A stretch of 5,426 nt of DNA, taken from Actinomycetota bacterium (GTDB lineage: Bacteria > Actinomycetota > Thermoleophilia > UBA2241). Location of the stretch: positions 1 to 5,426 of the forward strand of contig JAPLCL010000111.1 of the NCBI GenBank assembly GCA_026392265.1, in the 5' to 3' direction. Below are positions 1 through 5,426 of the stretch, in pieces. The stretch's first letter is position 1. The number at the start of each line of letters is the position of its first letter. The position numbers and the translations under genes are program-made. The notes beneath the pieces were generated by a model that saw nothing but the letters and a program-made list of their open reading frames with translations, was not told where the DNA came from and made no database searches.

Positions 1-276
1 CCGATCCAGTACCCCTGCTACTACGGCATCGACATGGCCACGCGCGCCGAGCTCATCGCGTCCAACAAGACCGTCGACGAGATCCGCGCCAAGGTCGGCG
101 CCACCAGCCTGCACTACCTCACGCTCGAGGGTCTGCAGGACAGCACGGGCCTGCCCAAGAGCCAGTTCTGCCGCGCCTGCTTCGACGGCGACTACCCCAT
201 CGCCGTGCCCGAGGAGTACGCGATGTGCAAGATGCGCTTCGAGAAGGGCTCGTCCGCAGCCGCCTGCGAGTCCTGA
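1..276 (+). CDS. purF: Amidophosphoribosyltransferase, C-terminal fragment (5' end outside window)
   Basis: This is the last 91 codons of glutamine PRPP amidotransferase, which makes 5-phosphoribosylamine from PRPP and glutamine in the first committed step of purine synthesis in the cytoplasm. The reading frame is open from base 1 and stops with TGA at 274-276; the gene begins upstream. The fragment shows the family's C-terminal signature YPCYYGIDMATRAELIA, then a HYLTLEGL segment, then FCRACFDGDYPI. Cysteines at fragment residues 6, 57 and 60 lie where the Bacillus-type enzyme carries three of its four 4Fe-4S ligands, so this is probably the iron-sulfur type (inference; the fourth ligand and the propeptide are outside the window). 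The protein ends shortly after, in a short tail rich in Ala, Ser and Cys. The next gene downstream is on the opposite strand, so purF ends its transcription unit here although purM lies about 1.2 kb further on. Confidence 0.93.
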   Translation, partial: PIQYPCYYGIDMATRAELIASNKTVDEIRAKVGATSLHYLTLEGLQDSTGLPKSQFCRACFDGDYPIAVPEEYAMCKMRFEKGSSAAACES

Positions 277-284
277 GCCGCGCA

Positions 285-319
285 GCCACGGCGTGGCGCC
301 CGCGTCAGCGAAAGGCGCC
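285..319. terminator. Possible weak hairpins between the convergent purF and SGNH gene ends
   Basis: The 28 bases between the two convergent stop codons contain a small inverted repeat, GCCAC (285-289) and GTGGC (293-297), with a 3-base loop. A second possible pairing joins two GGCGCC copies (295-300 and 314-319) around a 13-base loop, overlapping the end of the minus-strand gene. The two structures share bases and exclude each other. Neither is followed by a T-run on either strand, so this is not a textbook intrinsic terminator. The location between convergent genes is the main support, and short GC palindromes are common by chance in DNA this GC-rich. Confidence 0.2.
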
Positions 320-1381
320 GGGTACGTCGCTGAGGATCTGCCTGACGATACGGCGCGCGTTCTGCCGCTTCACGTGAGCCCCATCGTAGAACCCGTCGGC
401 GCTTCCACGGAATGACGCGATCGCGGTGTAGTCGAGCAGATGGAAGGCGTAGCGGCCCCGCAGGCTCCACAGATAGGCGTTCAGAGCATCGAGCTTGTCC
501 TGCCAGCCCACAGCGCGGAAGGCGGCAAGGGCCGCGGGGTGATATGGCATGATGACGAGGATGGGCTCCACCCCGTGCAGATTGAAGAGCCGAAGGGTCT
601 TCTCGAAGTAGTGCCTGCTGCGCCTTTTGTCGTGCGGGGACGGCGCCCCTGCCTTCGGCAGCATCCTGCCGAGATAGGTCCGCATGACCTCGTCGAAGCC
701 GATGCCCCGCGCCTCGACGCGATCGTACCCGTTGCGGAAGAGGGCGCCCCTGGGGCTGTATTCGTCGCTCCATGGCACCTCGTGGGCGGCGACGTGGGCG
801 CCCGCCGCGCGCTGGGCCGCCACGAGGTCATCGGGCAGGAACTGCGAGAGACGCTCCTCCGCCAGCAGCCCGGGATGCAGCGGCGTGTCGCCGAACGTCG
901 TGACTTGCACTGCCCAGACGCAGCGTAGCTTGATATCGGGGGCGCGCCAGAAGAGGTAGCGGGTGATCGCGTAGGCATCCTCGGGACGCGAGTTCTGCAG
1001 CGAGAAGTTGAAGGCCGGCAGGCCGGTCAGGCGTTCGAGCTGGGAGGGCTCGAAGCGCTGCGCCCTCGAGCCCCCAAGGACGACCAACTCGGGGGGCTCT
1101 GCAAGCCGCTCGAGCCGATCGCACTTGAAGGTGCGGTCGTACACGGGCGCGGTCGTGCCGCCGCGCCGGAGGCCCACGGCGGGCGCGGGGAGGATGGCCA
1201 AGGCGAGGAGACCGGCGCACGCCAGCGCCGCAGACAGGCGGCGCCAGGCCGACGAGTGACGCCCCGACGCGGGACCGTCGACGTGCCGTCGCGCCGGACC
1301 CGGAGACCTGTGAATCCCGCCAGAAATGGCTGCGCGGCTCAGTTCGCCCCGATCCTCGCGGCATCCGCCGGTGGACCGCAC
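305..1381 (-). CDS. Membrane-anchored SGNH/GDSL-like hydrolase-fold protein, function unknown
   Basis: The 358-residue product has an Arg-rich N-terminus (residues 1-48), one hydrophobic segment (about 49-70) that looks like a signal anchor, and a domain facing outward. The domain carries SGNH-type blocks: a strand leading into GGSRAQRF (103-110) with candidate nucleophile Ser105, an FNFSLQNSRPED segment (124-135) after the first helix, a strand plus IMPYHP (277-282), and FYDGAHV (331-337), in which Asp333 and His336 fit the C-terminal DxxH pair. This order resembles DltD/AlgJ-like envelope proteins that act on acyl groups of surface polymers, but substrate and reaction cannot be assigned. 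GTG at 1379-1381 is the only ATG, GTG or TTG I found before the hydrophobic segment, yet it lacks a clear ribosome binding site, so the start is uncertain. The gene lies between purF and purM on the opposite strand, with no functional link to them visible. Confidence 0.8.
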   Translation of the reverse strand: MRSTGGCREDRGELSRAAISGGIHRSPGPARRHVDGPASGRHSSAWRRLSAALACAGLLALAILPAPAVGLRRGGTTAPVYDRTFKCDRLERLAEPPELVVLGGSRAQRFEPSQLERLTGLPAFNFSLQNSRPEDAYAITRYLFWRAPDIKLRCVWAVQVTTFGDTPLHPGLLAEERLSQFLPDDLVAAQRAAGAHVAAHEVPWSDEYSPRGALFRNGYDRVEARGIGFDEVMRTYLGRMLPKAGAPSPHDKRRSRHYFEKTLRLFNLHGVEPILVIMPYHPAALAAFRAVGWQDKLDALNAYLWSLRGRYAFHLLDYTAIASFRGSADGFYDGAHVKRQNARRIVRQILSDVPGAFR

Positions 1382-1505
1382 CGACGCTTGTCACGTGCAG
1401 TATCTCAGACACGCGGCTGAGGATTCAACGAAGATCGTGCGGAGTGCTGGCGGCGGAGGCGAGGCGCGACGTAGACTTGCAGCGGCACAACGACGGGGGA
1501 GTACG
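1382..1505. promoter_or_regulatory. Divergent intergenic region upstream of purM and the SGNH gene
   Basis: These 124 bases separate two genes transcribed away from each other, so they should hold start signals for the purM operon and for the minus-strand gene. On the minus strand, TTGAAT (complement of 1423-1428) and GATACT (complement of 1399-1404), 18 bases apart, each match 4 of 6 positions of the sigma-70-type boxes and would leave only a very short leader before the GTG at 1381. On the plus strand I find no convincing -35/-10 pair; TTGTCA at 1388-1393 has no suitably spaced -10. The CACGTG at 1392-1397 is too short to call an operator. No purine riboswitch fold was recognised. An open reading frame continues upstream of purM through this region, but its sequence does not look like PurM. 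Confidence 0.4.
1495..1500 (+). promoter_or_regulatory. Ribosome binding site setting the purM start
   Basis: A purine run GGGGGA ends five bases before ATG 1506-1508. This places the purM start there, although the frame stays open back to about 1326. The upstream residues are Arg/Ala-rich and unlike PurM, while the protein from 1506 begins with the family-like FTYKEAGVDVEAGN. Confidence 0.7.
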
Positions 1506-2585
1506 ATGGCCGACGACCAGGGGTTCACGTACAAGGAAGCGGGCGTCGATGTCGAAGCGGGCAACCGCGCCGTCGACCTCATGAAGCAGCGGCTCAAGAG
1601 CACGCAGCACCCGTTGGTACTCGGCGGGCTCGGCGGCTTCGGCGGGGCGATGCGGCTGCCGAAGCTCAAGGACCCGGTGATGGTGGCCGGCACCGACGGC
1701 GTGGGCACCAAGATCGAGCTGGCCCGCACCATGGGGATGCTCGGCACCATCGGTATCGATCTGGTGGCCATGAGCGTCAACGACGTGTCGGCCTGCGGCG
1801 CAGTCCCGCTCTTCTTCCTCGACTACCTGGTCGTCGGTAAGGTCATCCCCGAAGAGGTCGCCGAGATCGTCGCCGGCGTGGATGAGGGCTGCCAGCTGGC
1901 GCACTGCGTGCTGCTCGGCGGCGAGACCGCCGAGCACCCCGGGCAGTTCCCGGACGGCGATTTCGACATGGCCGGCTTCGCCGTGGGCCTCGCCGAGCGC
2001 GACGAGCTGTGGGGACCACACCTCGTCGCCGACGGCGACGTGCTCGTTGGACTCTGCTCAAGCGGTCTGCACTCCAACGGCTTCAGCCTCGTGCGTCATC
2101 TGCTCAAGGAGCATGCCATCGACATGCACAGCAAGGTCCTCAGCGAGGGCGGCGCCTTCTGCATGTATGCCGGCCCCAAGGCCTCAGTCGGCGAAGTCCT
2201 GCTGGCGCCCACCCTCATCTACAGCCCCGTGCTCCACGATCTGGGGCACGCCGGCGGCGTGCACGCCGCCGCTCACATCACCGGCGGCGGTTTCCCCGAC
2301 AACGTCGGGCGCGCCGTACCGGAAGGCCTGGCGGCCGAGATCGACCTCGGGGCGTGGTCCGCCGGCCCGGTGTACAGCTGGCTCCATTCGCTGGGCGTCA
2401 GACCGGCGGAGATGCTGAACACGTTTAACTGCGGGCTCGGCATGGTCGTGGCCATGGATCCGACCCACGTCGAGAAGAACCTCGCGGTCGTCAAGAAGGG
2501 CGGTCTCGAGGCCCATGTGGTCGGCGTGGTGAAGCCGCGCGGAGACGGCGCGGCCGTGCGCTACCGCGGCGAACTCAGGCTGTGA
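1506..2585 (+). CDS. purM: Phosphoribosylformylglycinamidine cyclo-ligase (AIR synthetase)
   Basis: PurM closes the imidazole ring, turning formylglycinamidine ribotide plus ATP into 5-aminoimidazole ribotide (AIR), step 5 of IMP synthesis in the cytoplasm. AIR is also the branch point to the thiamine pyrimidine. The 359-residue product is close to the usual 340-350. Family motifs occur in order: YKEAGVDVEAGN (9-20), GTDGVGTK (62-69), MSVNDVSACGAVPLFFLDY (89-107), GGETAEHPGQF (138-148), GLHSNGFSLVR (187-197), HITGGGFPDNVGR (257-269) and EMLNTFNCGLGMVV (302-315). No domain is missing and no frameshift is seen. The start at 1506 is supported by the ribosome binding site and by where similarity to PurM begins. 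The stop overlaps the start of the kinase gene by four bases (GTGA, 2582-2585), so purM heads a coupled four-gene run. Confidence 0.96.
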   Translation: MADDQGFTYKEAGVDVEAGNRAVDLMKQRLKSTQHPLVLGGLGGFGGAMRLPKLKDPVMVAGTDGVGTKIELARTMGMLGTIGIDLVAMSVNDVSACGAVPLFFLDYLVVGKVIPEEVAEIVAGVDEGCQLAHCVLLGGETAEHPGQFPDGDFDMAGFAVGLAERDELWGPHLVADGDVLVGLCSSGLHSNGFSLVRHLLKEHAIDMHSKVLSEGGAFCMYAGPKASVGEVLLAPTLIYSPVLHDLGHAGGVHAAAHITGGGFPDNVGRAVPEGLAAEIDLGAWSAGPVYSWLHSLGVRPAEMLNTFNCGLGMVVAMDPTHVEKNLAVVKKGGLEAHVVGVVKPRGDGAAVRYRGELRL

Positions 2586-3586
2586 GGTCGCTCGATCTCA
2601 TCGGCTGCGGCGCCCTGAACGTCGATCTGGTCTACCGCCTTTCGCGCTCCTTCCCGCTGTGGGACGAGCTCGGTCCGCCCGGCAGCGAGCAACTCATGGA
2701 CGCCAACGTACGCCGCGCCGTCGACGAAGCGCTCGCGCACGTCCAGCCGACGCGTTCCGGCGGCGGGCAGGCGGCCAACACGGCCCACGCACTCGCGCGC
2801 CTGGGCTACCGGGCCACCGTGGTCGGTCGCGTGGGCGCTGACGACGACGGCCTCTACCTCCTCAACGAGCTGGCGCCGGCGGAGGCGCGCCTGGTGGCGC
2901 GCGAGGGGGATACCGGCCGCGTGTACGTGCTGCTCGACGAGAACGGCGAGCGTCGCAACCTCGTGTGGCCCGCCGCCAACGACGACTTCGCCGCGGACGA
3001 TCTGCCCAGGCGCGCCCCGAAGGCCCGCTTCGCCCACTTCACCAGCTTCATCGGCGACGGGCCGCTCGCGGCGCAGCTGACGCTGCTCGAGCGGCTCCCC
3101 ACGGAGACCGAGGTCACCTTCGACCCCGGCGAGATCTACGCCCGCAAGGGCGTCAAGCGCTTCTTGCCGATCTTGCACCGCTGCGCCTACCTGTTCGCCA
3201 CGGAGAAGGAGCTCGAGATGCTCTGCGGCCTTTCACTCCCGGAGTCCCTGGACTTCCTGCTCAATGCAGGGGTCAGCCTTGTGATCTGCAAGATGGGCGG
3301 CCGCGGGGCCAGGCTCGTCGGCCGGCGCGTCGACCTCTACGTACCGCCGCTGCCCGCCGAGGTCGTCGACGTCACCGGCGCCGGCGACCTCTTCGCCGCC
3401 GGCTTCTTCGCCGGCATGATCGAGCAGGTCGGACTCGCGGGCGCCGGGCGCCTCGCCGCGTGGGCCGCCAGCCGCGGTATCTCCGGCGTCGGGCGTAGCA
3501 CGTACCCCGACGCCGCCGCGTGGCAGGCGCGGCTGGCGGAGGAGCGCGGCGGGGACCTGGGCGTGCCACGCGGGGGCGGAGCATGA
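2582..3586 (+). CDS. PfkB-family carbohydrate/nucleoside kinase
   Basis: The 334-residue protein is a ribokinase-like (PfkB) enzyme, transferring phosphate from ATP to a sugar or nucleoside hydroxyl. Visible features are the N-terminal strand LIGCGALNVDLVY (6-18) with Asp15 in the usual substrate-contact position, the glycine motif SGGGQAANTAHALARLG (59-75), a TEKE segment (207-210) where the family usually has NxxE, KMGGRGA (237-243), and the C-terminal signature DVTGAGD (263-269) with Asp269 as the expected catalytic base and GAG as the anion hole. Substrate cannot be read from the sequence. Because it starts inside the purM stop codon, a nucleoside or aminoimidazole riboside substrate is an attractive inference; a PfkB enzyme of Salmonella (STM4066) is known to phosphorylate aminoimidazole riboside to AIR. 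The GTG start has little Shine-Dalgarno sequence, which suits translational coupling. The last 15 or so residues are Gly-rich and probably disordered. Confidence 0.88.
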   Translation: MRSLDLIGCGALNVDLVYRLSRSFPLWDELGPPGSEQLMDANVRRAVDEALAHVQPTRSGGGQAANTAHALARLGYRATVVGRVGADDDGLYLLNELAPAEARLVAREGDTGRVYVLLDENGERRNLVWPAANDDFAADDLPRRAPKARFAHFTSFIGDGPLAAQLTLLERLPTETEVTFDPGEIYARKGVKRFLPILHRCAYLFATEKELEMLCGLSLPESLDFLLNAGVSLVICKMGGRGARLVGRRVDLYVPPLPAEVVDVTGAGDLFAAGFFAGMIEQVGLAGAGRLAAWAASRGISGVGRSTYPDAAAWQARLAEERGGDLGVPRGGGA

Positions 3587-4392
3587 GGATCGGCTGGCTG
3601 TCCAGCGGCCGCGAGCAGGCGGCGTGCAATCTCCTCGCCGACGTCGTGGCCCGCTCGCAGCAGGACGATGTGCCCCTCGACATCGCCGCCGTGTTCTGCG
3701 ACCGGGAGCGGGGCGAGGCCGCCGAGAGCGATCGCTTCATCGAGCTCGTGGAGCGCCTCGACCTCCCGCTGATCGCGCTGTCGAGCGCCGCGAGCTGGAA
3801 AGCGGCGCAGGAGCTCGGCGTCGACCGCACCACGTGGCGCGACGAGTATCACCGCGGCGTGATGGAACTGCTGGTGCCCTCTCGGCTCGGCGTCCTCGTC
3901 ATGGCCGGGTACATGCTCATCGTGAGCCCGGCGATGTGCCGTCGGTACGCCCTCCTCAACCTGCATCCGGCCCTCCCCGGCGGGCCCACCGGTACGTGGC
4001 AGGAGGTCATCTGGCAGCTGCTCGAAGAGGAAGCCACCGAGACGGGCGCGATGGTCCACCTGTCCACCGCACAGCTTGACCGCGGCCCCGTAGTCAGCTC
4101 GTTCCGCTTCCCCTTGACAGGTGACGAGTGGGCCCCCCTCTGGGCCCAGTTCCGCGAGAAGCGCAAGACCATGAGCGTCGCTGAGATCGCCGCCGCCGAA
4201 GGCGAAGGCGAGCCGCTGTTCGCGGCGATCCGCCGGCACGGCGAGATCCGTGAGATCCCCCTGCTGTACCAGACGCTCTGCCTGTTCGCGCACGGTAAGC
4301 TCAACACCGCGGCGGGGGCCGTGTTCGCGGAGTCTACGAGGTTGCCGCTGGATCTCAGCGAGCCTGTCGAAGCGGAGGTCGCGCGGCGATGA
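3583..4392 (+). CDS. PurN-like formyltransferase (10-formyl-THF type) with C-terminal extension
   Basis: The 269-residue protein has the formyltransferase fold of PurN, which moves a formyl group from 10-formyltetrahydrofolate to glycinamide ribotide (GAR), step 3 of purine synthesis. The diagnostic stretch is VMAGYMLIVSP (106-116), LNLHPALPG (125-133) and LDRGPV (165-170). Asn126, His128 and Asp166 match the catalytic triad known from E. coli PurN (Asn106, His108, Asp144). The first strand and loop, IGWLSSGREQ (3-12), fit the phosphate-binding start of PurN but are altered from the usual SGxGSN. PurN is typically about 200-215 residues; here some 50 extra residues follow the core and have no obvious motif. 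ATG 3583 overlaps the kinase stop (ATGA) and follows a G-rich ribosome binding stretch at 3572-3576; upstream in-frame codons are kinase tail in another frame. GAR transformylase is the best assignment, but a different formyl acceptor is possible, so no symbol is given. Confidence 0.82.
   Translation: MRIGWLSSGREQAACNLLADVVARSQQDDVPLDIAAVFCDRERGEAAESDRFIELVERLDLPLIALSSAASWKAAQELGVDRTTWRDEYHRGVMELLVPSRLGVLVMAGYMLIVSPAMCRRYALLNLHPALPGGPTGTWQEVIWQLLEEEATETGAMVHLSTAQLDRGPVVSSFRFPLTGDEWAPLWAQFREKRKTMSVAEIAAAEGEGEPLFAAIRRHGEIREIPLLYQTLCLFAHGKLNTAAGAVFAESTRLPLDLSEPVEAEVARR
4374..4378 (+). promoter_or_regulatory. Ribosome binding site for the HAD gene
   Basis: GGAGG lies ten bases before ATG 4389-4391, inside the end of the formyltransferase gene. 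It supports that ATG as the start, and I found no other in-frame start before the catalytic Asp motif. Confidence 0.55.
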
Positions 4393-5426
4393 GCGCGGAG
4401 GGGGCCGCGGCTGCAGCCGGCGACGCGGCCGACGCCCTCCTGGCGCCGCGCCGCATCTACGTCACCGACTGCGAAGGCCCGCTCACCAAGAACGACAACG
4501 CCCAGGAGGTCGCCGCGCGCTTCATCCCGGACGGCGCGGAGCTCTTCGCCCGACTGAGCAGGTACGACGATTTCCTCGCCGATGTGGTCCGCAGGCCCGG
4601 CTACAACGCCGGCGACACCCTGCGGCTGCTGCCGCCGTTCCTCAAGGCCTTCGCGGTCGGCGACGAGGCTCTCGAGGCCTTCAGCGCCGAGAACGTGCTG
4701 CTGGTGCCCGGGGCGCTTGAGTTGCTGGCCGAGCTCGCCGCGCTTCTGCCCACCTCCATCATCTCGACCTCCTACACGCCGTACCTCAGGGCGCTGTGCA
4801 GGCTGTCCGGATTCCCGATGGCGAACGTGCGTTGCACGGAGTTGAGCCTGGACGCGTGGCAGATACCGGAGGACGAGAAGGCCTGGTTGCGCGATGAGGC
4901 CGCTCGCGTGATGCAGCGCAGCGTCATTGAGATCCCGAACGGCGCCACCAGCGCCGACGACCTCTCCCCCGCCGACGCAGTGACGGTCGCCCAGCTCGAC
5001 GATCTGTTCTGGAGGCAGATGAGTGGCCGCGTCAGCGGCGCGCTGGTGGCCGCCGTCCGCCCCGTGGGCGGCGGCCTGAAGCTCGCCGCCCTCGAGGAGA
5101 TCGTCGCCGCGGAGGGCGTCGAGGGCGCCGGCGTGATGTACGTCGGCGACTCGATCACCGACGCGCCACCGCTCGCGGCCGTCAAGGCCTGGGGCGGCGT
5201 CTCGCTGAGCTTCAACGGCAACGGCTACGCCCTGGCGGCGGCCGAGTTCGCGGCCGCGAGCCCCGACGCCGCGGTGGCCGCCGTGCTGGCGAAAGCCTTC
5301 GCCGGCGGCGGCCGGGACGCGGTGGAAGCCGCCGTGCGTGAGTGGCCGAAGCCGCCCGGAGGCAAGACGCCGATGGGACGAGAACACACCCGCGTCGGCC
5401 TTGTGGCCGAGGATCCGGATGCGCTC
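4389..5426 (+). CDS. HAD-superfamily phosphatase-like protein, COG4030/EhaR-like (3' end outside window)
   Basis: The frame is open for 346 codons from ATG 4389 to the last base, so the C-terminus is missing. After an Ala-rich leader (1-20) come the HAD motifs: I, TDCEGPLT (26-33), with nucleophile Asp27; II, SIISTSY (123-129); III, Lys231 in GGGLKLAAL; and IV, YVGDSITDAP (251-260), with Asp254 and Asp258. The general acid/base Asp two residues after the nucleophile is replaced by Glu29. The cap between motifs I and II contains RYDDFLADVVRRPGYNAGD (58-76). Motif I and this cap recall COG4030, a HAD family in methanogens annotated as energy-converting hydrogenase subunit EhaR; this is from memory, not a search. 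Nothing else here points to a hydrogenase. The ATGA overlap with the formyltransferase (4389-4392) places it in the purM operon. A phosphatase acting on a purine-pathway nucleotide or a by-product is plausible; substrate is unknown. Confidence 0.8.
   Translation, partial: MSAEGAAAAAGDAADALLAPRRIYVTDCEGPLTKNDNAQEVAARFIPDGAELFARLSRYDDFLADVVRRPGYNAGDTLRLLPPFLKAFAVGDEALEAFSAENVLLVPGALELLAELAALLPTSIISTSYTPYLRALCRLSGFPMANVRCTELSLDAWQIPEDEKAWLRDEAARVMQRSVIEIPNGATSADDLSPADAVTVAQLDDLFWRQMSGRVSGALVAAVRPVGGGLKLAALEEIVAAEGVEGAGVMYVGDSITDAPPLAAVKAWGGVSLSFNGNGYALAAAEFAAASPDAAVAAVLAKAFAGGGRDAVEAAVREWPKPPGGKTPMGREHTRVGLVAEDPDAL

Noticed and set aside
440..928. Plus-strand open frame antisense to the SGNH gene
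   Set aside because: It has no recognisable domain or ribosome binding site and is explained by the minus-strand coding frame.
1392..1397. CACGTG palindrome in the divergent intergenic region as a possible operator
   Set aside because: It is only 6 bases, with no extension of symmetry and no second copy noted, so it is indistinguishable from chance.
828..1412. Alternative minus-strand frame starting at ATG 1412, overlapping the SGNH gene start; considered as a frameshifted N-terminus
   Set aside because: Its translation is Arg/Pro-rich with no signal anchor or SGNH motif, while the 305-1381 frame runs unbroken from the hydrophobic segment through all the SGNH blocks.
1326..1505. Upstream in-frame extension of purM (60 extra codons)
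   Set aside because: The residues do not look like PurM, and a good ribosome binding site precedes ATG 1506, which gives a family-like N-terminus.
3849..5387. A 512-codon open frame on the minus strand, and a 318-codon one at 3337-4293
   Set aside because: They lie wholly antisense to genes with clear family motifs, are rich in Arg, Gly, Ala and His, and show no recognisable domain. Long antisense frames are expected in GC-rich coding DNA.

Overview
This is a GC-rich bacterial window dominated by de novo purine biosynthesis. Strong G/C bias at third codon positions, GTG as well as ATG starts, and chains of 4-base gene overlaps fit a high-GC bacterium. An actinobacterial lineage outside the classic streptomycetes and mycobacteria is my best guess, but it is weak: no rRNA or other lineage marker is present.

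Layout. Positions 1-276 hold the C-terminal end of purF (amidophosphoribosyltransferase) on the plus strand. A minus-strand gene (305-1381) follows, converging on purF. It encodes a membrane-anchored SGNH/GDSL-like protein with no evident link to purines. A 124-base divergent intergenic region (1382-1505) must carry the start signals for both directions. From 1506 to the window end, four plus-strand genes run without a gap: purM (1506-2585), a PfkB-family sugar/nucleoside kinase (2582-3586), a PurN-like formyltransferase with a long C-terminal extension (3583-4392), and a HAD-superfamily protein cut by the window end (4389-5426). Each junction is a 4-base GTGA or ATGA overlap, so these four are very likely one translationally coupled operon.

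How they may work together. PurF and PurM catalyse steps 1 and 5 of IMP synthesis, and a PurN-type enzyme would catalyse step 3. The kinase and the HAD protein are not canonical purine enzymes. A nucleoside-type kinase and a phosphatase-like protein coupled to PurM suggest phosphorylation and dephosphorylation of a purine intermediate or nucleoside, for example aminoimidazole riboside salvage. This is an inference. The HAD protein resembles, from memory, a family best known from methanogenic archaea (COG4030 / EhaR-like), and it is the most unusual element here. I see no tRNA, rRNA, CRISPR array, insertion sequence or integration site.
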